Assembly: GCA_963779515.1 (NCBI GenBank)
Contig: CAVZYN010000017.1
Location: 186,001-250,000 of the forward strand
DNA length: 64,000 nt
Reading direction: 5' to 3'
DNA from: CAVZYN01 sp963779515
Lineage (GTDB): Bacteria > Pseudomonadota > Alphaproteobacteria > Rhizobiales > Hyphomicrobiaceae
Positions within the stretch are counted from its first letter, which is position 1, and every line of letters begins with the position of its first letter. A model generated the notes under the pieces. It was not told the origin of the DNA and searched no databases. It saw only the letters and a list, made by a program, of their open reading frames with translations. This document shows, piece after piece, positions 1 through 7,636 of the stretch. A program made the translations under genes and the position numbers.

Positions 1-207
1 GGTGATGCGGGCGATGCCTGGTTCGAGACGTGGCGGATGCGGCTCCCCCATGAGCATCTGCATCACTTCGATCGCGAGTCCCTGGTGGCGCTGCTTGCCC
101 ATCATGGCTTCGCGTGCGTGACGCTCAACACCTTCGAAGACGGCATTCGCCTGCGCACGGGCGAGACCGGCCCCAACATTCTCAGCGGGTTTTTCAAAAG
201 GACCTGA
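1..207 (+). CDS. C-terminal end of a SAM-dependent methyltransferase (partial)
   Basis: The reading frame is open from base 1 and stops with TGA at 205-207, giving the last 68 residues of a protein that begins before the window. The pattern LPHEHLHHFDRESLVALLAHHGF matches in general shape the C-terminal region of class I SAM-dependent methyltransferases of the Methyltransf_23 type, where an 'HhHhFd..sL..ll...GF' segment forms the late strands of the Rossmann-like fold. The SAM-binding motifs would lie outside the window, so substrate and pathway cannot be told. It ends with a basic tail, FFKRT. The family call rests on this short motif only. Confidence 0.55.
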   Translation, partial: GDAGDAWFETWRMRLPHEHLHHFDRESLVALLAHHGFACVTLNTFEDGIRLRTGETGPNILSGFFKRT

Positions 208-377
208 ACCCCAGCTCACGGCATCCCGGACCAACGCGCGGCCCGCGCGTGCAGATCCGGGACCCCATAGCCGTCATCGTGGGCCTTGTGCCCACGATCG
301 ATACGCCGTGCTGTTGCGATCGACAAAACCTTCATCAAGGGACGCGGTTGCCTCAGCCGAGCCGACGGTGATCCTGG

Positions 378-400
378 ATGCCAGGCACAAGGCCTGGCAT
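378..400. repeat. Intergenic hairpin with 9-bp perfect arms
   Basis: ATGCCAGGC at 378-386 is repeated as its reverse complement GCCTGGCAT at 392-400 around a 5-base loop. It lies in the 251-bp gap between the methyltransferase end and the next gene. No T-run follows on either strand, so it looks more like a dispersed intergenic palindrome than an intrinsic terminator. The rest of the gap shows nothing recognisable. Confidence 0.5.
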
Positions 401-458
401 GACGGCTGCAGGATGTTGTGGTCTCTTTCTCGCGGAATAGGAAAGAAGAGCCGTCGCC

Positions 459-866
459 ATGAAGGCATCCGACATCAAAATGCAAATCACACGCGGCGCC
501 GCCGAGATCGTGCGGCTGCATCAGCGCATCCATGAGACCGTGCTGGAGCGCGACAAAAACCCTGCGGCGTGGGCCGACTGGAAGCAGGCGTGCGCGGAGT
601 TCCACCGGCGGTACAGTGCGCTGGCGTTTCCGGGCGGATATATGCAAGCGCTGGAGAAATTTCGCAATGACGACCCTTCGGTGATCGAGCCCGCACTGTG
701 CTTTCTCGAACTGCGGCCCTACTTCTTCCGCTCGGGCTATATGTTCTCGATGCTCATGCGCCGCGTCAAACGTGCGCCGCTCTCGGCGAGCCAGCGCGAA
801 CGCCTCGACGCCGTGCTCGCCCGCCGCGACGCCTGGCGCGCCCGCAAAGGGCGGCACACCACATAA
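459..866 (+). CDS. Hypothetical protein, 135 aa
   Basis: I do not recognise this protein. It is soluble, rich in Arg, Ala and aromatic residues, with no signal peptide or membrane segment. The middle (residues about 35-95) looks helical and contains FHRRYSALAFPGGY and LELRPYFFRSGYMFSMLMRR, and the C-terminus is very basic. An alternative in-frame ATG lies at 480. Both candidate starts lack a strong ribosome-binding site. The codon usage is GC-rich in the third position like its neighbours, and no better frame covers the interval, which supports it being real. It stands alone, followed by the convergent toxin-antitoxin pair. Confidence 0.6.
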   Translation: MKASDIKMQITRGAAEIVRLHQRIHETVLERDKNPAAWADWKQACAEFHRRYSALAFPGGYMQALEKFRNDDPSVIEPALCFLELRPYFFRSGYMFSMLMRRVKRAPLSASQRERLDAVLARRDAWRARKGRHTT

Positions 867-927
867 CCGCACGTCATGTGTGGACGGCACCCTTCGCGCC
901 GATCCGGGATGACGGATCGCACGGGGA

Positions 928-1251
928 CTACGGTCCCGCGACGATCACCTCTCCGGGTTTCGCGTCGTCGATCGCTCGGCGGACGCTTGGCATGAGCGAG
1001 CGGAACGCCGTTGGCGTCTGGGCTTGCACCCGCATGACGACAACCGCGATTAGCCGACCAGAAATCTTCTGCTGATACGAAAGGTTCCGGTCGAGCGTGA
1101 CAAGGACGTCAAAGCGCCCCTCAATGGCATCGAGTAGATCTGTATCGGAAAGTTGATCGAGACCGGCATAATGCGCGGTTGTCACTGCTGCAGCACCGAA
1201 TTCGTTTCGCAACCATTGCGGCACGCAGGCATCCAGAAGAATTGCCCGCAT
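928..1251 (-). CDS. DUF5615 PIN-like toxin
   Basis: A 107-residue protein with the start 'MRAILLDACVPQWLRNEF' and the later 'LVTLDRNLSYQQ', which fit the DUF5615 PIN-like fold: an N-terminal Asp (LLD) and a second acidic site (TLDRNL) that in PIN-type nucleases bind the metal. The family is usually the toxin of a type II pair with a DUF433 antitoxin, and that is the gene just upstream, 11 bp away and on the same strand. RNase activity is inferred from the family and not seen directly. The AGL-SD-DL-DA segment is typical of the family. Confidence 0.75.
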   Translation of the reverse strand: MRAILLDACVPQWLRNEFGAAAVTTAHYAGLDQLSDTDLLDAIEGRFDVLVTLDRNLSYQQKISGRLIAVVVMRVQAQTPTAFRSLMPSVRRAIDDAKPGEVIVAGP

Positions 1252-1262
1252 TGGGTACCTGT

Positions 1263-1496
1263 CTATTCGGCGGCACTCGGCACGGCTTTATTCGCCAACT
1301 CGATGACGGCCACCGCGTGCTCGCGCGACACGCTCGGATAGGCACCGAGGAACGAACCCAGGGACTCGCCATCTTTAAGGAAATCGAACAGCGCCTTGAT
1401 CGGGACCCGCCGGCCCGTGAAGCACGGTTCACCACCGAGCCAGTCGGCTGAGACCGTGACGAGCGGATCGGGGAGCGGGTAGGTCGTGTTGGGCAT
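1263..1496 (-). CDS. DUF433 antitoxin
   Basis: A 77-residue protein with the DUF433 pattern: GGEPCFTGRRVPIKALFDFL, then 'SLGSFLGAYPSVSREHAVAVIELA', a short helix-turn-helix-like fold. The 'G.P.f.GtRvpv..l...l..G.s..~fl..yP.vs~e.v.a~le' spacing is complete, so the gene is intact. It precedes the DUF5615 toxin gene with an 11-bp gap in the usual antitoxin-first order. By family habit it would neutralise the toxin and repress the pair's promoter, which must lie in 1497-1560. An A/T-rich patch (TTTAATAATATCACG) sits immediately upstream. Confidence 0.8.
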   Translation of the reverse strand: MPNTTYPLPDPLVTVSADWLGGEPCFTGRRVPIKALFDFLKDGESLGSFLGAYPSVSREHAVAVIELANKAVPSAAE

Positions 1497-1609
1497 CGTT
1501 TAATAATATCACGATCTTCCTCCATGCGCGAGCGCCTTGCAGCTGTGATCCGGTCTCGAACCCTCAGGCAATCCTTAAGTTTTCACTGACATCTGTTGCT
1601 GACACTGAG

Positions 1610-2191
1610 ATGGATAGGAACTGCATTGTGTCAATCGCGGAAGTGGTGGACGCCGCCCTCAACGGCCTGCCGCCATATGTCATGCTTGGCCTTCATTTCG
1701 GCGGCCTGTTCTGGCTGATCCCGTTCTTGCCAACGTCGCTCGTTTGGCTCTTCAAACCGACATGGGCAAAGCGCGTCTCCTTTGCTTGGCTCACACTTAC
1801 CTCTGCCTACTTATTTTTGTTTTTTGCTGCATCTGCTCCCGGATACTTTGCGATCCCAATTGGCGTTCGCAGTTGGATTGGCATCGTCGATCGATACGGC
1901 TTGATAGCGTTTACTCTAGCCATTTGCACATGGGCGCCACTCGTCGTGGCCTGGATCGGCGGCGCACGCGTTGGGCAATGGCTCGCGGCGGTGTTGTTCT
2001 GTCTGACGCTCGCGATCGTCGGCTTCGCGCTGGATACGATCCAAAACTCCGCGGACCATCAATTGTTCGGCTATGCGGCCAACATGATGGCAATGACTGC
2101 GGCGGCGGCACTCACATTCAACAGCGGTTTGATGGCGCGCTATTTTGGGCCGCCGCTCCCGATCTGGAAACGCGTCCGCGCTGCGCGATAG
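1610..2191 (+). CDS. Hypothetical multi-pass membrane protein, 193 aa
   Basis: No family is recognised. Hydrophobic stretches at about residues 22-48, 55-78, 88-110, 112-136 and 150-172 suggest about five membrane passes, and the C-terminus is basic (PIWKRVRAAR), so probably cytoplasmic. There is no signal peptide and no obvious catalytic motif. It begins at ATG 1610, and an in-frame GTG or later ATG cannot be excluded because the ribosome-binding site is weak. It is monocistronic between the divergent DUF433/DUF5615 pair and a hairpin-rich spacer. Confidence 0.6.
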   Translation: MDRNCIVSIAEVVDAALNGLPPYVMLGLHFGGLFWLIPFLPTSLVWLFKPTWAKRVSFAWLTLTSAYLFLFFAASAPGYFAIPIGVRSWIGIVDRYGLIAFTLAICTWAPLVVAWIGGARVGQWLAAVLFCLTLAIVGFALDTIQNSADHQLFGYAANMMAMTAAAALTFNSGLMARYFGPPLPIWKRVRAAR

Positions 2192-2216
2192 CCATGATCG
2201 CCCGTTGCTTTATCCT

Positions 2217-2402
2217 TCTCCCGCGGGGAGAAGGTGGCGCGCCTGAGCGAAGCTCGGCTTCGCGAAGAAGCGCCGGATGAGGGGGCGGCGGCATTTGCTG
2301 TGGCTGGCGAGAAGTCTAAGAGCCAAGGACGTGCTCGTTCACCCTCACCTGTCACGTCCAGCGTGCGCTGGCCGTGACATCCTCTCCCGCATGCGGGAGA
2401 GG
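2217..2402. repeat. Cluster of three intergenic palindromes
   Basis: Three inverted repeats lie in the 220-bp spacer between convergent genes. The first, at 2217-2236, has CTTCTCCC pairing with GGGGAGAAG. The second, at 2351-2378, has GTCACG and CCAGC arms around GTGC. The third, at 2381-2402, is a perfect 22-bp palindrome with CCTCTCCCGCA on its left side. They lie between genes that end towards each other, so they could act as bidirectional transcription ends or as a BIME-like mosaic of short palindromes. None has a clear T-run. Confidence 0.55.
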
Positions 2403-2411
2403 AAAGAAGCG

Positions 2412-2813
2412 TCACGCGCATTCCACGCGCCCATCGACGACGCGGATCTCGCCGCCCTGCAGCGCGGCCACATCCACCTCCACCACCGGCGGCGCCTTCC
2501 AGCCCATCTCGCGGGCGACGAGGCAGCCGACGACGATAATGGCGTCGGCGCGGCCGAGCAGCAGTGCGGCGGGGGCATTGCCGCTGTGGATCAACTCCAG
2601 CATCACGTAGGACGACGACGACGACCCGATCGGCTCGGGAATCGCGAGCACCATCCCCCTCACATTGCAGCCACGCTCGGGATGGCGCCCATGGATGATC
2701 GTGCCGGTGGCGGGATCGATGCCGCCCCAGAGGCTCAAGGGTGCGGTGAGTTTCAACAGCGGGCCGGATGCGGCGCCTGGAAACAACACGCGGCCTTCGA
2801 TGCGCGCCGTCAT
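2412..2813 (-). CDS. Aconitase X swivel-domain subunit (DUF126)
   Basis: This 133-residue protein is the small 'swivel' subunit of a split aconitase X. It shows the DUF126 pattern: an early GRVLFPGAASGPLLKL, then 'LSLWGGIDPATGTIIHGRHPE', 'GCNVRGMVLAIPEPIGSSSSSYVMLEL' with the Ser run that closes over the substrate, and 'APAALLLGRADAIIVVGCLVAREM'. The ATG at 2811-2813 overlaps the TGA of the large subunit by 4 bp (ATGA), so the two are translationally coupled. AcnX enzymes described so far dehydrate cis- or trans-3-hydroxy-L-proline in bacteria, or phosphomevalonate in archaea. The substrate here is not shown by the sequence. Confidence 0.85.
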   Translation of the reverse strand: MTARIEGRVLFPGAASGPLLKLTAPLSLWGGIDPATGTIIHGRHPERGCNVRGMVLAIPEPIGSSSSSYVMLELIHSGNAPAALLLGRADAIIVVGCLVAREMGWKAPPVVEVDVAALQGGEIRVVDGRVECA

Positions 2814-4063
2814 GACCACACCGCCTCGTCGGTGACGAGCGCGCCCGTCACCGCCGTCTCGATGCACTCGGCGAGCGCGGCATAGCGCACCGCCCAGCCG
2901 GTGTTGCCCGGCGCGTAGTTGGCGAATTTTCCGGAGTTGGTCAGCAACACGCCAACATCTGCCGGAAGGATCGGCGTCACGACGATGCATGTATCCGCGA
3001 CGATCGTGATGCCACCCGATTCCAGCGCCGCCCGCGCGCCACTCTTGTCCAACTCCGCCAGCACGTGCCGGCCCGTGTGCGCGAATACCGGCATGCGCGT
3101 CGTGCGGCCATTGAGCAGGCGCAAGATCTCCAGCATCTCATCATGCGACAGATGCGGGCTGCCGACGGCGACTGCGTCGATGCGCGCGCTATCCTCAGCC
3201 GTCGACAGCCACGCGCGCGCGGCGAAGATCATTTCGGGCGTCAGCCGAATGATCGCCTCAGGCGGCTGATCCTGACAGGCAGCCGCGCGCGTCGGCGCTT
3301 CGGGCGTCACGCCGGCGATATGAAAAAGCCCCACCGCGCCGAACGCCGCCGCCGCCGCGCCGAGCGCCTTCAACCGATCCTCCGTCGCGCAGCCTTGCAG
3401 ACCGTCGACAACCGCAATCGTGCTGCCGGTTTCGCGGCCGAGCCAGGCGCCGAGCACCGGCCAGAAGGCGTCGAGCGTGCGCAACCGCTCGGACAAGCCC
3501 GACGCATCGACCACCACCCGCGCGCGGCGGTTCTCGGCGAGATGCAGGCCATAGCGCGGCGCGCGGCCAACAATCGCGCAGGCGATGTCGAGGAAGTCGC
3601 CGTAGCGGTTGGTGCGCGCGCCGAGCGCCGAATTGCAGAACGCGACGGCGTTGCTCTCGCCCCAGGCGACATCGGTGCCGGCCTTGGGGCGATGCCCCGC
3701 CTGATAGGGCGAACACGTCCAGGTTGGCTTACAACCCATCTGTTCGTAAGCCTGCATCAGCCGCAGCGCCATGGCGCGCTTGTCGCCCGCGAATTTGCTG
3801 CGGCTGGGATGCATCAAATCCAGCGCGCCGACATTCAGCGTCGTCGGAATCCTGACCTTGCCGCCGTCAGCCACCAGCTTCTCGGCGAAATGCACGCCCG
3901 AGTCGCCGTGATAGAGCGCGCCGTCGATATGCGCGGACGCCACCGGGATCAGCCGGTCCGCGCCCAACAGGCGGCCCGACTCCGCCACCAGCCGCAGCGC
4001 CATGGCCGCGGCCTCGCCCTTTGCGCCCGCGGCGATTGCCTGCTCTTCGTGCGACAACTGCAT
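2810..4063 (-). CDS. Aconitase X catalytic subunit (DUF521)
   Basis: A 417-residue large subunit of aconitase X, first gene of a two-gene operon with the swivel subunit. Family marks are 'LSHEEQAIAAGAKGEAAAMA' at the N-terminus, 'ISAHIDG-like' VASAHIDGALYHGD, TCSPYQAGHRP with a candidate Fe-S Cys, NAVAFCNSALGARTNRYGDF, a further Cys in DIACAIVG, and GSPHLSHDEM near residue 295. Cys residues in the CSPYQ and AFCNS segments are the likely cluster ligands. In bacteria the split form is mainly known as cis-3-hydroxy-L-proline dehydratase, making a pyrroline-2-carboxylate precursor. No proline-catabolism gene is next to it, so this substrate is an inference. It appears intact. Confidence 0.85.
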   Translation of the reverse strand: MQLSHEEQAIAAGAKGEAAAMALRLVAESGRLLGADRLIPVASAHIDGALYHGDSGVHFAEKLVADGGKVRIPTTLNVGALDLMHPSRSKFAGDKRAMALRLMQAYEQMGCKPTWTCSPYQAGHRPKAGTDVAWGESNAVAFCNSALGARTNRYGDFLDIACAIVGRAPRYGLHLAENRRARVVVDASGLSERLRTLDAFWPVLGAWLGRETGSTIAVVDGLQGCATEDRLKALGAAAAAFGAVGLFHIAGVTPEAPTRAAACQDQPPEAIIRLTPEMIFAARAWLSTAEDSARIDAVAVGSPHLSHDEMLEILRLLNGRTTRMPVFAHTGRHVLAELDKSGARAALESGGITIVADTCIVVTPILPADVGVLLTNSGKFANYAPGNTGWAVRYAALAECIETAVTGALVTDEAVWS

Positions 4064-4220
4064 GACCGTTGGATTCTCCCGTTCGCCGGATTAAAACCCT
4101 AGACGAGCGTTCTGTCACATTGAAAAACGACCCCGTCATCCAGGTCGAGGAGCTGCACTACAGCAGCGACGAGAACCGGGACCCAGCGGAAAAAGCGCCG
4201 AAGGCCCAAAGGACATCTCC

Positions 4221-4808
4221 ATGCCGCATACCATGAAGCTCCTGTTTATTGCTGGCTCCGCACGCCAGGCGTCGCTCAACAAAAAGCTCGCGCGGCTCGG
4301 CGCCGATATCGCGCGCGCGAACGGCATCGCCGCCACGTTCGCCGACCTCGCGGACTACCAGATGCCGATCTACGATGGCGACCTCGAGGCCGCCGAAGGG
4401 CCACCCGAGAACGCCCGCAAGCTGAAGGCGCTGATGAGCATCCACGATGGCATATTCATTGCCGCGCCCGAGTACAACGCGTCGCTGGCGCCGCTGCTGA
4501 AGAACGCGCTCGATTGGGTCAGCCGCATCAAGGACGATGGCGAAATTCCGCTGCAGGTCTTCAAATCGCGGGTGTTCGCCGTCGGTTCGGCTTCGCCCGG
4601 CGGGTTCGGTGGCATTCGCGGCCTCATCCACCTCCGTCAGTCGCTGGAACTCGGTCTCGGCGCGCTTGTGTTGCCGGATCAGATCGCGGTGCCGCGCGCG
4701 ATGGAGGCGTTCGACGATCATGGGCACCTCAAGGACAAGGCGAACCAGGAGCTGTTCAAGGGCGTCATCTCGAAGCTCGCGCGCGCCGCCAAGATCATGC
4801 ACGGATGA
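4221..4808 (+). CDS. NAD(P)H-dependent FMN reductase
   Basis: A flavodoxin-fold reductase of 195 residues. The phosphate-binding loop GSARQASLNKKLA follows the first strand LLFIAG, and the isoalloxazine-side motif APEYNASLAPLLKNALDW is complete, both hallmarks of the NADPH_FMN_reductase family (quinone, azo or chromate reductase-like enzymes). It is cytoplasmic. The start could be ATG 4221 or ATG 4233, and the second gives the usual short lead before the first strand. It is first of four same-strand genes: its TGA overlaps the next ATG (ATGA, 4805-4808). The physiological substrate is unknown. Confidence 0.85.
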   Translation: MPHTMKLLFIAGSARQASLNKKLARLGADIARANGIAATFADLADYQMPIYDGDLEAAEGPPENARKLKALMSIHDGIFIAAPEYNASLAPLLKNALDWVSRIKDDGEIPLQVFKSRVFAVGSASPGGFGGIRGLIHLRQSLELGLGALVLPDQIAVPRAMEAFDDHGHLKDKANQELFKGVISKLARAAKIMHG

Positions 4809-5398
4809 GCCGCGCCTTCTATCTCACGCATCCGCAGGTGCGGATCGATCCGGCCGTGCCGGTGCCCGACTGGGGGCTGTCGGACGTTGGCCGTGCGCGC
4901 GCCGAGGCGGCAGCATCCGCCGACTGGACGCGCAAGATCACTCGCATCGTCAGTTCGGCCGAAACAAAAGCGATCGAGACGGCGGACATCTTTGCCGCGC
5001 TGCGCGGGCTCACGGTCGAGATCCGCGCCGCGATGCACGAAAACGACCGATCCGCGACCGGCTTTCTGCCGCCGCCGGAATTCGAGCGCGTCGCCGACCA
5101 GTTTTTCGCGGAACCCGATACGAGCGTGCGCGGCTGGGAAACATCGCGAGACGCGCAAGCGCGCATCGTGCGTGAGGCTGAAGCCGTGCTGGCGCGTCCG
5201 GCGCATGGCGATCTCTTGCTGGTCGGGCATGGCGGCGTCGGCACGCTGCTATACTGCCACCTCGCCCGCGTGGCGATCGCGCGCCGCCATGACCAGGGTG
5301 CGGGTGGAGGCGGCAACGTGTTCGCGTTTGACATCGCCACACGGCACGTGATCCATGCATGGCGATCGCTGGAAACCGCCACGATCGGAGCACCCTGA
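4805..5398 (+). CDS. Histidine phosphatase-like protein with degenerate RHG motif
   Basis: A 197-residue protein of the histidine phosphatase superfamily. The N-terminal strand reads FYLTHPQV, where family members normally have an R-H-G signature: the catalytic His is kept but the Arg is Thr and the Gly is Pro. The second catalytic His is present in LLLVGHGGVGTLL, and WGLSDVGRARA and SSAETKAIETA correspond to the conserved helices. The ATG overlaps the upstream FMN reductase stop and its own TGA overlaps pyrF (TGATG), so it sits inside a tight operon. Loss of the phosphate-binding Arg makes phosphatase activity uncertain. It could be a divergent phosphatase or a binding protein. Confidence 0.75.
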   Translation: MSRAFYLTHPQVRIDPAVPVPDWGLSDVGRARAEAAASADWTRKITRIVSSAETKAIETADIFAALRGLTVEIRAAMHENDRSATGFLPPPEFERVADQFFAEPDTSVRGWETSRDAQARIVREAEAVLARPAHGDLLLVGHGGVGTLLYCHLARVAIARRHDQGAGGGGNVFAFDIATRHVIHAWRSLETATIGAP

Positions 5399-6108
5399 TG
5401 AGCCTTGCACCGAGAGATCGTCTGTTTGTCGCCGTCGACGTCGCCGACGTCGATGCGGGCCGCGTCCTGGTCGCGGCACTCGGCGACAGCGTCCAGTGCT
5501 ACAAGGTCGGGCTCGAACTGCTGTTCGGCGGCGGCATCGCGTTCGCGCAAGGCCTGAAGGCCGCCGGCAAGACCGTGTTCCTCGACATGAAGCTGTTGGA
5601 CATTCCCAACACCGTCGAGAAGGCCGCGGCCAACATCGCCAAACTCGGCTTCGACTATCTCACCGTACACGGCACCGACCGCAAGACGCTCGACGCCGCC
5701 GTCAAAGGCCGAGGGTCGAGCCCGCTGCAGCTCCTGGCCGTAACGGTGCTGACGAGCCTCGAGAAATCCGATCTCGACGAGCAAGGTATTCGGGGCATGA
5801 GCCCGGCCGATGTCGTGGTGCATCGCGCCAAGCTCGCCAAAGCCGCCGGATTCAATGGCGTCATTGCCTCCGGCTGGGAGGCCGCACTCGTCCGGCAAGC
5901 CGTCGGCGAGGATTTCAAGATCGTGACGCCCGGCATCCGTCCGCAAGGCACATCCGCCGGCGATCAATCGCGCGTCGTCACGCCCACAATCGCGATCGGG
6001 TCGGGCGCGACGCACCTCGTGGTCGGGCGGCCCATCAATGCCGCCCGTGATCCGCTCGCCGCCGCCAAAGCCATTCTCAGCGAAATCGAAACCGCCACCA
6101 AACCCTAG
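5398..6108 (+). CDS. pyrF: Orotidine 5'-phosphate decarboxylase
   Basis: PyrF makes UMP from OMP, the last step of de novo pyrimidine synthesis. The 236-residue TIM barrel has the substrate-binding VAVDVADV, the catalytic FLDMKLLDIPNTV (the D-x-K-x-x-D array of the active site) and the phosphate-binding VTPGIRPQG plus VVGRPI near the C-terminus. Length is normal for the bacterial short form. The start at 5398 shares one base with the stop of the phosphatase-like gene (TGATG) and so implies coupled translation. It is followed 10 bp later by a DUF1330 gene, a pair often seen in Rhizobiales. pyrD of the same pathway lies at 62638. Confidence 0.95.
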   Translation: MSLAPRDRLFVAVDVADVDAGRVLVAALGDSVQCYKVGLELLFGGGIAFAQGLKAAGKTVFLDMKLLDIPNTVEKAAANIAKLGFDYLTVHGTDRKTLDAAVKGRGSSPLQLLAVTVLTSLEKSDLDEQGIRGMSPADVVVHRAKLAKAAGFNGVIASGWEAALVRQAVGEDFKIVTPGIRPQGTSAGDQSRVVTPTIAIGSGATHLVVGRPINAARDPLAAAKAILSEIETATKP

Positions 6109-6118
6109 GAGAGATCTG

Positions 6119-6409
6119 ATGCCCAAAGGCTATGTTATCGCGCGCGCCGCCGTCACCAATGCGACGCAATGGGGCATCTATGCCGCCGCCGCCGGTGAAG
6201 CGATGAAGAAGTATGGCGGCAATCCGATCGCGCGCGGCGGGCGCTGCGAGATCGCCGAGGGCGAAGGCCGTTCCCGCAACGTCGTCATCGAATTCGCGAG
6301 CTTCGACGCCGCGCGCGCCTATGCCCACTCGCCGGAATACGCCGCGGCGCGCAAACTGCGCGAGGGCGCCGGCATCATCGACATCATGATCGTCGAGGGC
6401 GCGCCCTGA
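6119..6409 (+). CDS. DUF1330 family protein
   Basis: A 96-residue protein with the DUF1330 ferredoxin-like fold: MPKGYVIARAAVTNATQW, 'YGGNPIARGGRCEIAEGEG', VVIEFASFDAARAYAHSPEYAAARKLR. The pattern 'G..l.RGG....~EG....R.VvieF.s...A.a~y.SpeY~~a...R' is intact. No biochemical role is established for the family. It follows pyrF by 10 bp with AGGAGAGA as ribosome-binding site just before the ATG and ends the operon ahead of a strong hairpin. Cytoplasmic, no signal peptide. Confidence 0.85.
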   Translation: MPKGYVIARAAVTNATQWGIYAAAAGEAMKKYGGNPIARGGRCEIAEGEGRSRNVVIEFASFDAARAYAHSPEYAAARKLREGAGIIDIMIVEGAP

Positions 6410-6430
6410 ACCGCGTCATTTGATGGTTTT

Positions 6431-6465
6431 GCGCAAGGCTACTCCGGATCGGAGTGGCCTTGCGC
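6431..6465 (+). terminator. Hairpin ending the FMN reductase-pyrF-DUF1330 operon
   Basis: GCGCAAGGC, a T, ACTCCG, a GAT loop, CGGAGT, a G and GCCTTGCGC form a 16-bp stem. The single internal oddity is a U.G wobble on the plus strand but an A.C mismatch on the minus strand, so the RNA form fits plus-strand transcripts best. The tail TGTTATTGCTTT is only moderately U-rich, so termination strength is uncertain. Confidence 0.65.
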
Positions 6466-6542
6466 TGTTATTGCTTTCGGTTAAATTTCCGGCATGACGC
6501 GGCCACAGAACCGCGTGCATCAACCTCCAGGGAGACACCTTC

Positions 6543-7508
6543 ATGAAACGTCGCACGCTTCTGGCGCTCGGCATCGCCGCCGTCGCCGGCATTACCGGCG
6601 CCCACGCGCAGCAGTCCAAACAGCTTTCCATCGCCACGGGCGGCACGGGCGGCGTCTACTATCCGCTGGCCGGCGGCTTTGCGAGCATTATCGCCAAGGA
6701 AATCCCGGGCTACACGGCAACCGCCGAAGTGACCGGCGGCTCGGTCGCCAATCTGCAGCTGCTCGGCTCCGGCAAGGCCGACGTCGCGTTCACGCAGGTC
6801 GATGCGACGTGGGACGCCGTCAACGGGCTCGACAAGTTCGCGAGCGGCAAGCTGCCGATCCGCACGCTCGTCGTCATGTACGCGAACCACATGCACGTCG
6901 TGACGGTCGACGGCACGGGCGTCAACAAGGTCGAGGACTTGAAGGGCAAGCGCGTCTCGACGGGCTCGCCGGGCAGCGCCACGGAAGTGTTCGCGTTCCG
7001 CGTCATCGAAGCCGCCGGCCTCGACAAGGACAAGGACATGAAACGCGAGCGTCTCGGCGCAGCCGAGAGCGTCAACGCCATGAAGGACAAGAAGATCGAC
7101 GCGTTCTTCTGGGTCGGCGGGTTGCCGACGTCGGCCGTCACCGACCTCGCCGCGACGCCCGGCACCAAGATCAAGATCCTGGATTACGCGCAGTACGTCG
7201 ACAAGATGAACGCGAAGTACGGCCCCTTGTATGCGGCGGCCAAGATTCCAAAGGCAACCTATCCCGGCATGGAGAAGGACGCCGAGGACATCACCGTCTG
7301 GAACGTGATGTCGGTCAACGAGAAGTTCGACGAGGAGCTCGCCTACAAGCTGACCAAGACGATGCTCGAGAAGCGCGAAGACCTTGGCCGCGTGCACGCC
7401 GAGGGGCTGAACATCACGGTCGCGAACCAGAGCGTCAAGAAGGCCGGCGCCCCGTTCCATCCCGGCGCGCTGCGCTACTTCAAGGAAAAGGGCATCAAGG
7501 TCGAGTGA
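6543..7508 (+). CDS. TAXI-family TRAP transporter solute-binding protein
   Basis: A 321-residue periplasmic binding protein. A signal peptide (MKRRTLLALGIAAVAGITG-AHA, cleavage near residue 22) is followed by the TAXI signature 'LSIATGGTGGVYYPLAGGFASII', then 'ATAEVTGGSVANLQLLGSGKADVAFTQ' and 'GKRVSTGSPGSATEVFAFRVIEAAG'. TAXI proteins deliver substrates such as carboxylates to TRAP permeases, but no TRAP membrane gene is present nearby, so the partner must be elsewhere. AGGGAGA about 10 bp upstream serves as ribosome-binding site. It is monocistronic and ends in a good terminator. The ligand cannot be told from the sequence. Confidence 0.9.
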   Translation: MKRRTLLALGIAAVAGITGAHAQQSKQLSIATGGTGGVYYPLAGGFASIIAKEIPGYTATAEVTGGSVANLQLLGSGKADVAFTQVDATWDAVNGLDKFASGKLPIRTLVVMYANHMHVVTVDGTGVNKVEDLKGKRVSTGSPGSATEVFAFRVIEAAGLDKDKDMKRERLGAAESVNAMKDKKIDAFFWVGGLPTSAVTDLAATPGTKIKILDYAQYVDKMNAKYGPLYAAAKIPKATYPGMEKDAEDITVWNVMSVNEKFDEELAYKLTKTMLEKREDLGRVHAEGLNITVANQSVKKAGAPFHPGALRYFKEKGIKVE

Positions 7509-7530
7509 CCAAGACCTGATCGGCCAAAAG

Positions 7531-7560
7531 AAAACGGCGCTCCACGGGGCGCCGTTTTTT
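7531..7560 (+). terminator. Intrinsic terminator of the TAXI gene
   Basis: AAAACGGCGC pairs with GCGCCGTTTT around TCCACGGG, followed by a run of six T. It sits 22 bp after the TAXI stop codon and has a classic rho-independent form on the plus strand. Confidence 0.85.
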
Positions 7561-7577
7561 CATTCTGGACGTCCAAA

Positions 7578-7612
7578 TATAAAAAAGGCCGCGCACCTTT
7601 CGATGCACGGCC
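7578..7612 (-). terminator. Intrinsic terminator of the Ala/Pro-rich gene
   Basis: On the minus strand GGCCGTGCA and TGCGCGGCC form a stem around an 8-base loop, followed by TTTTTTAT. It lies about 25 bp after the stop of the minus-strand gene at 7637, so the two convergent genes each have their own terminator. Confidence 0.8.
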
Positions 7613-7636
7613 CATTCTAAAACTCGAAGCGTCAGC

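Noticed and set aside
1545..1580. GGTTCGAGACC-like sequence on the minus strand resembling a tRNA T-loop
   Set aside because: The flanking bases do not form a T-stem and no acceptor or anticodon arm can be drawn.
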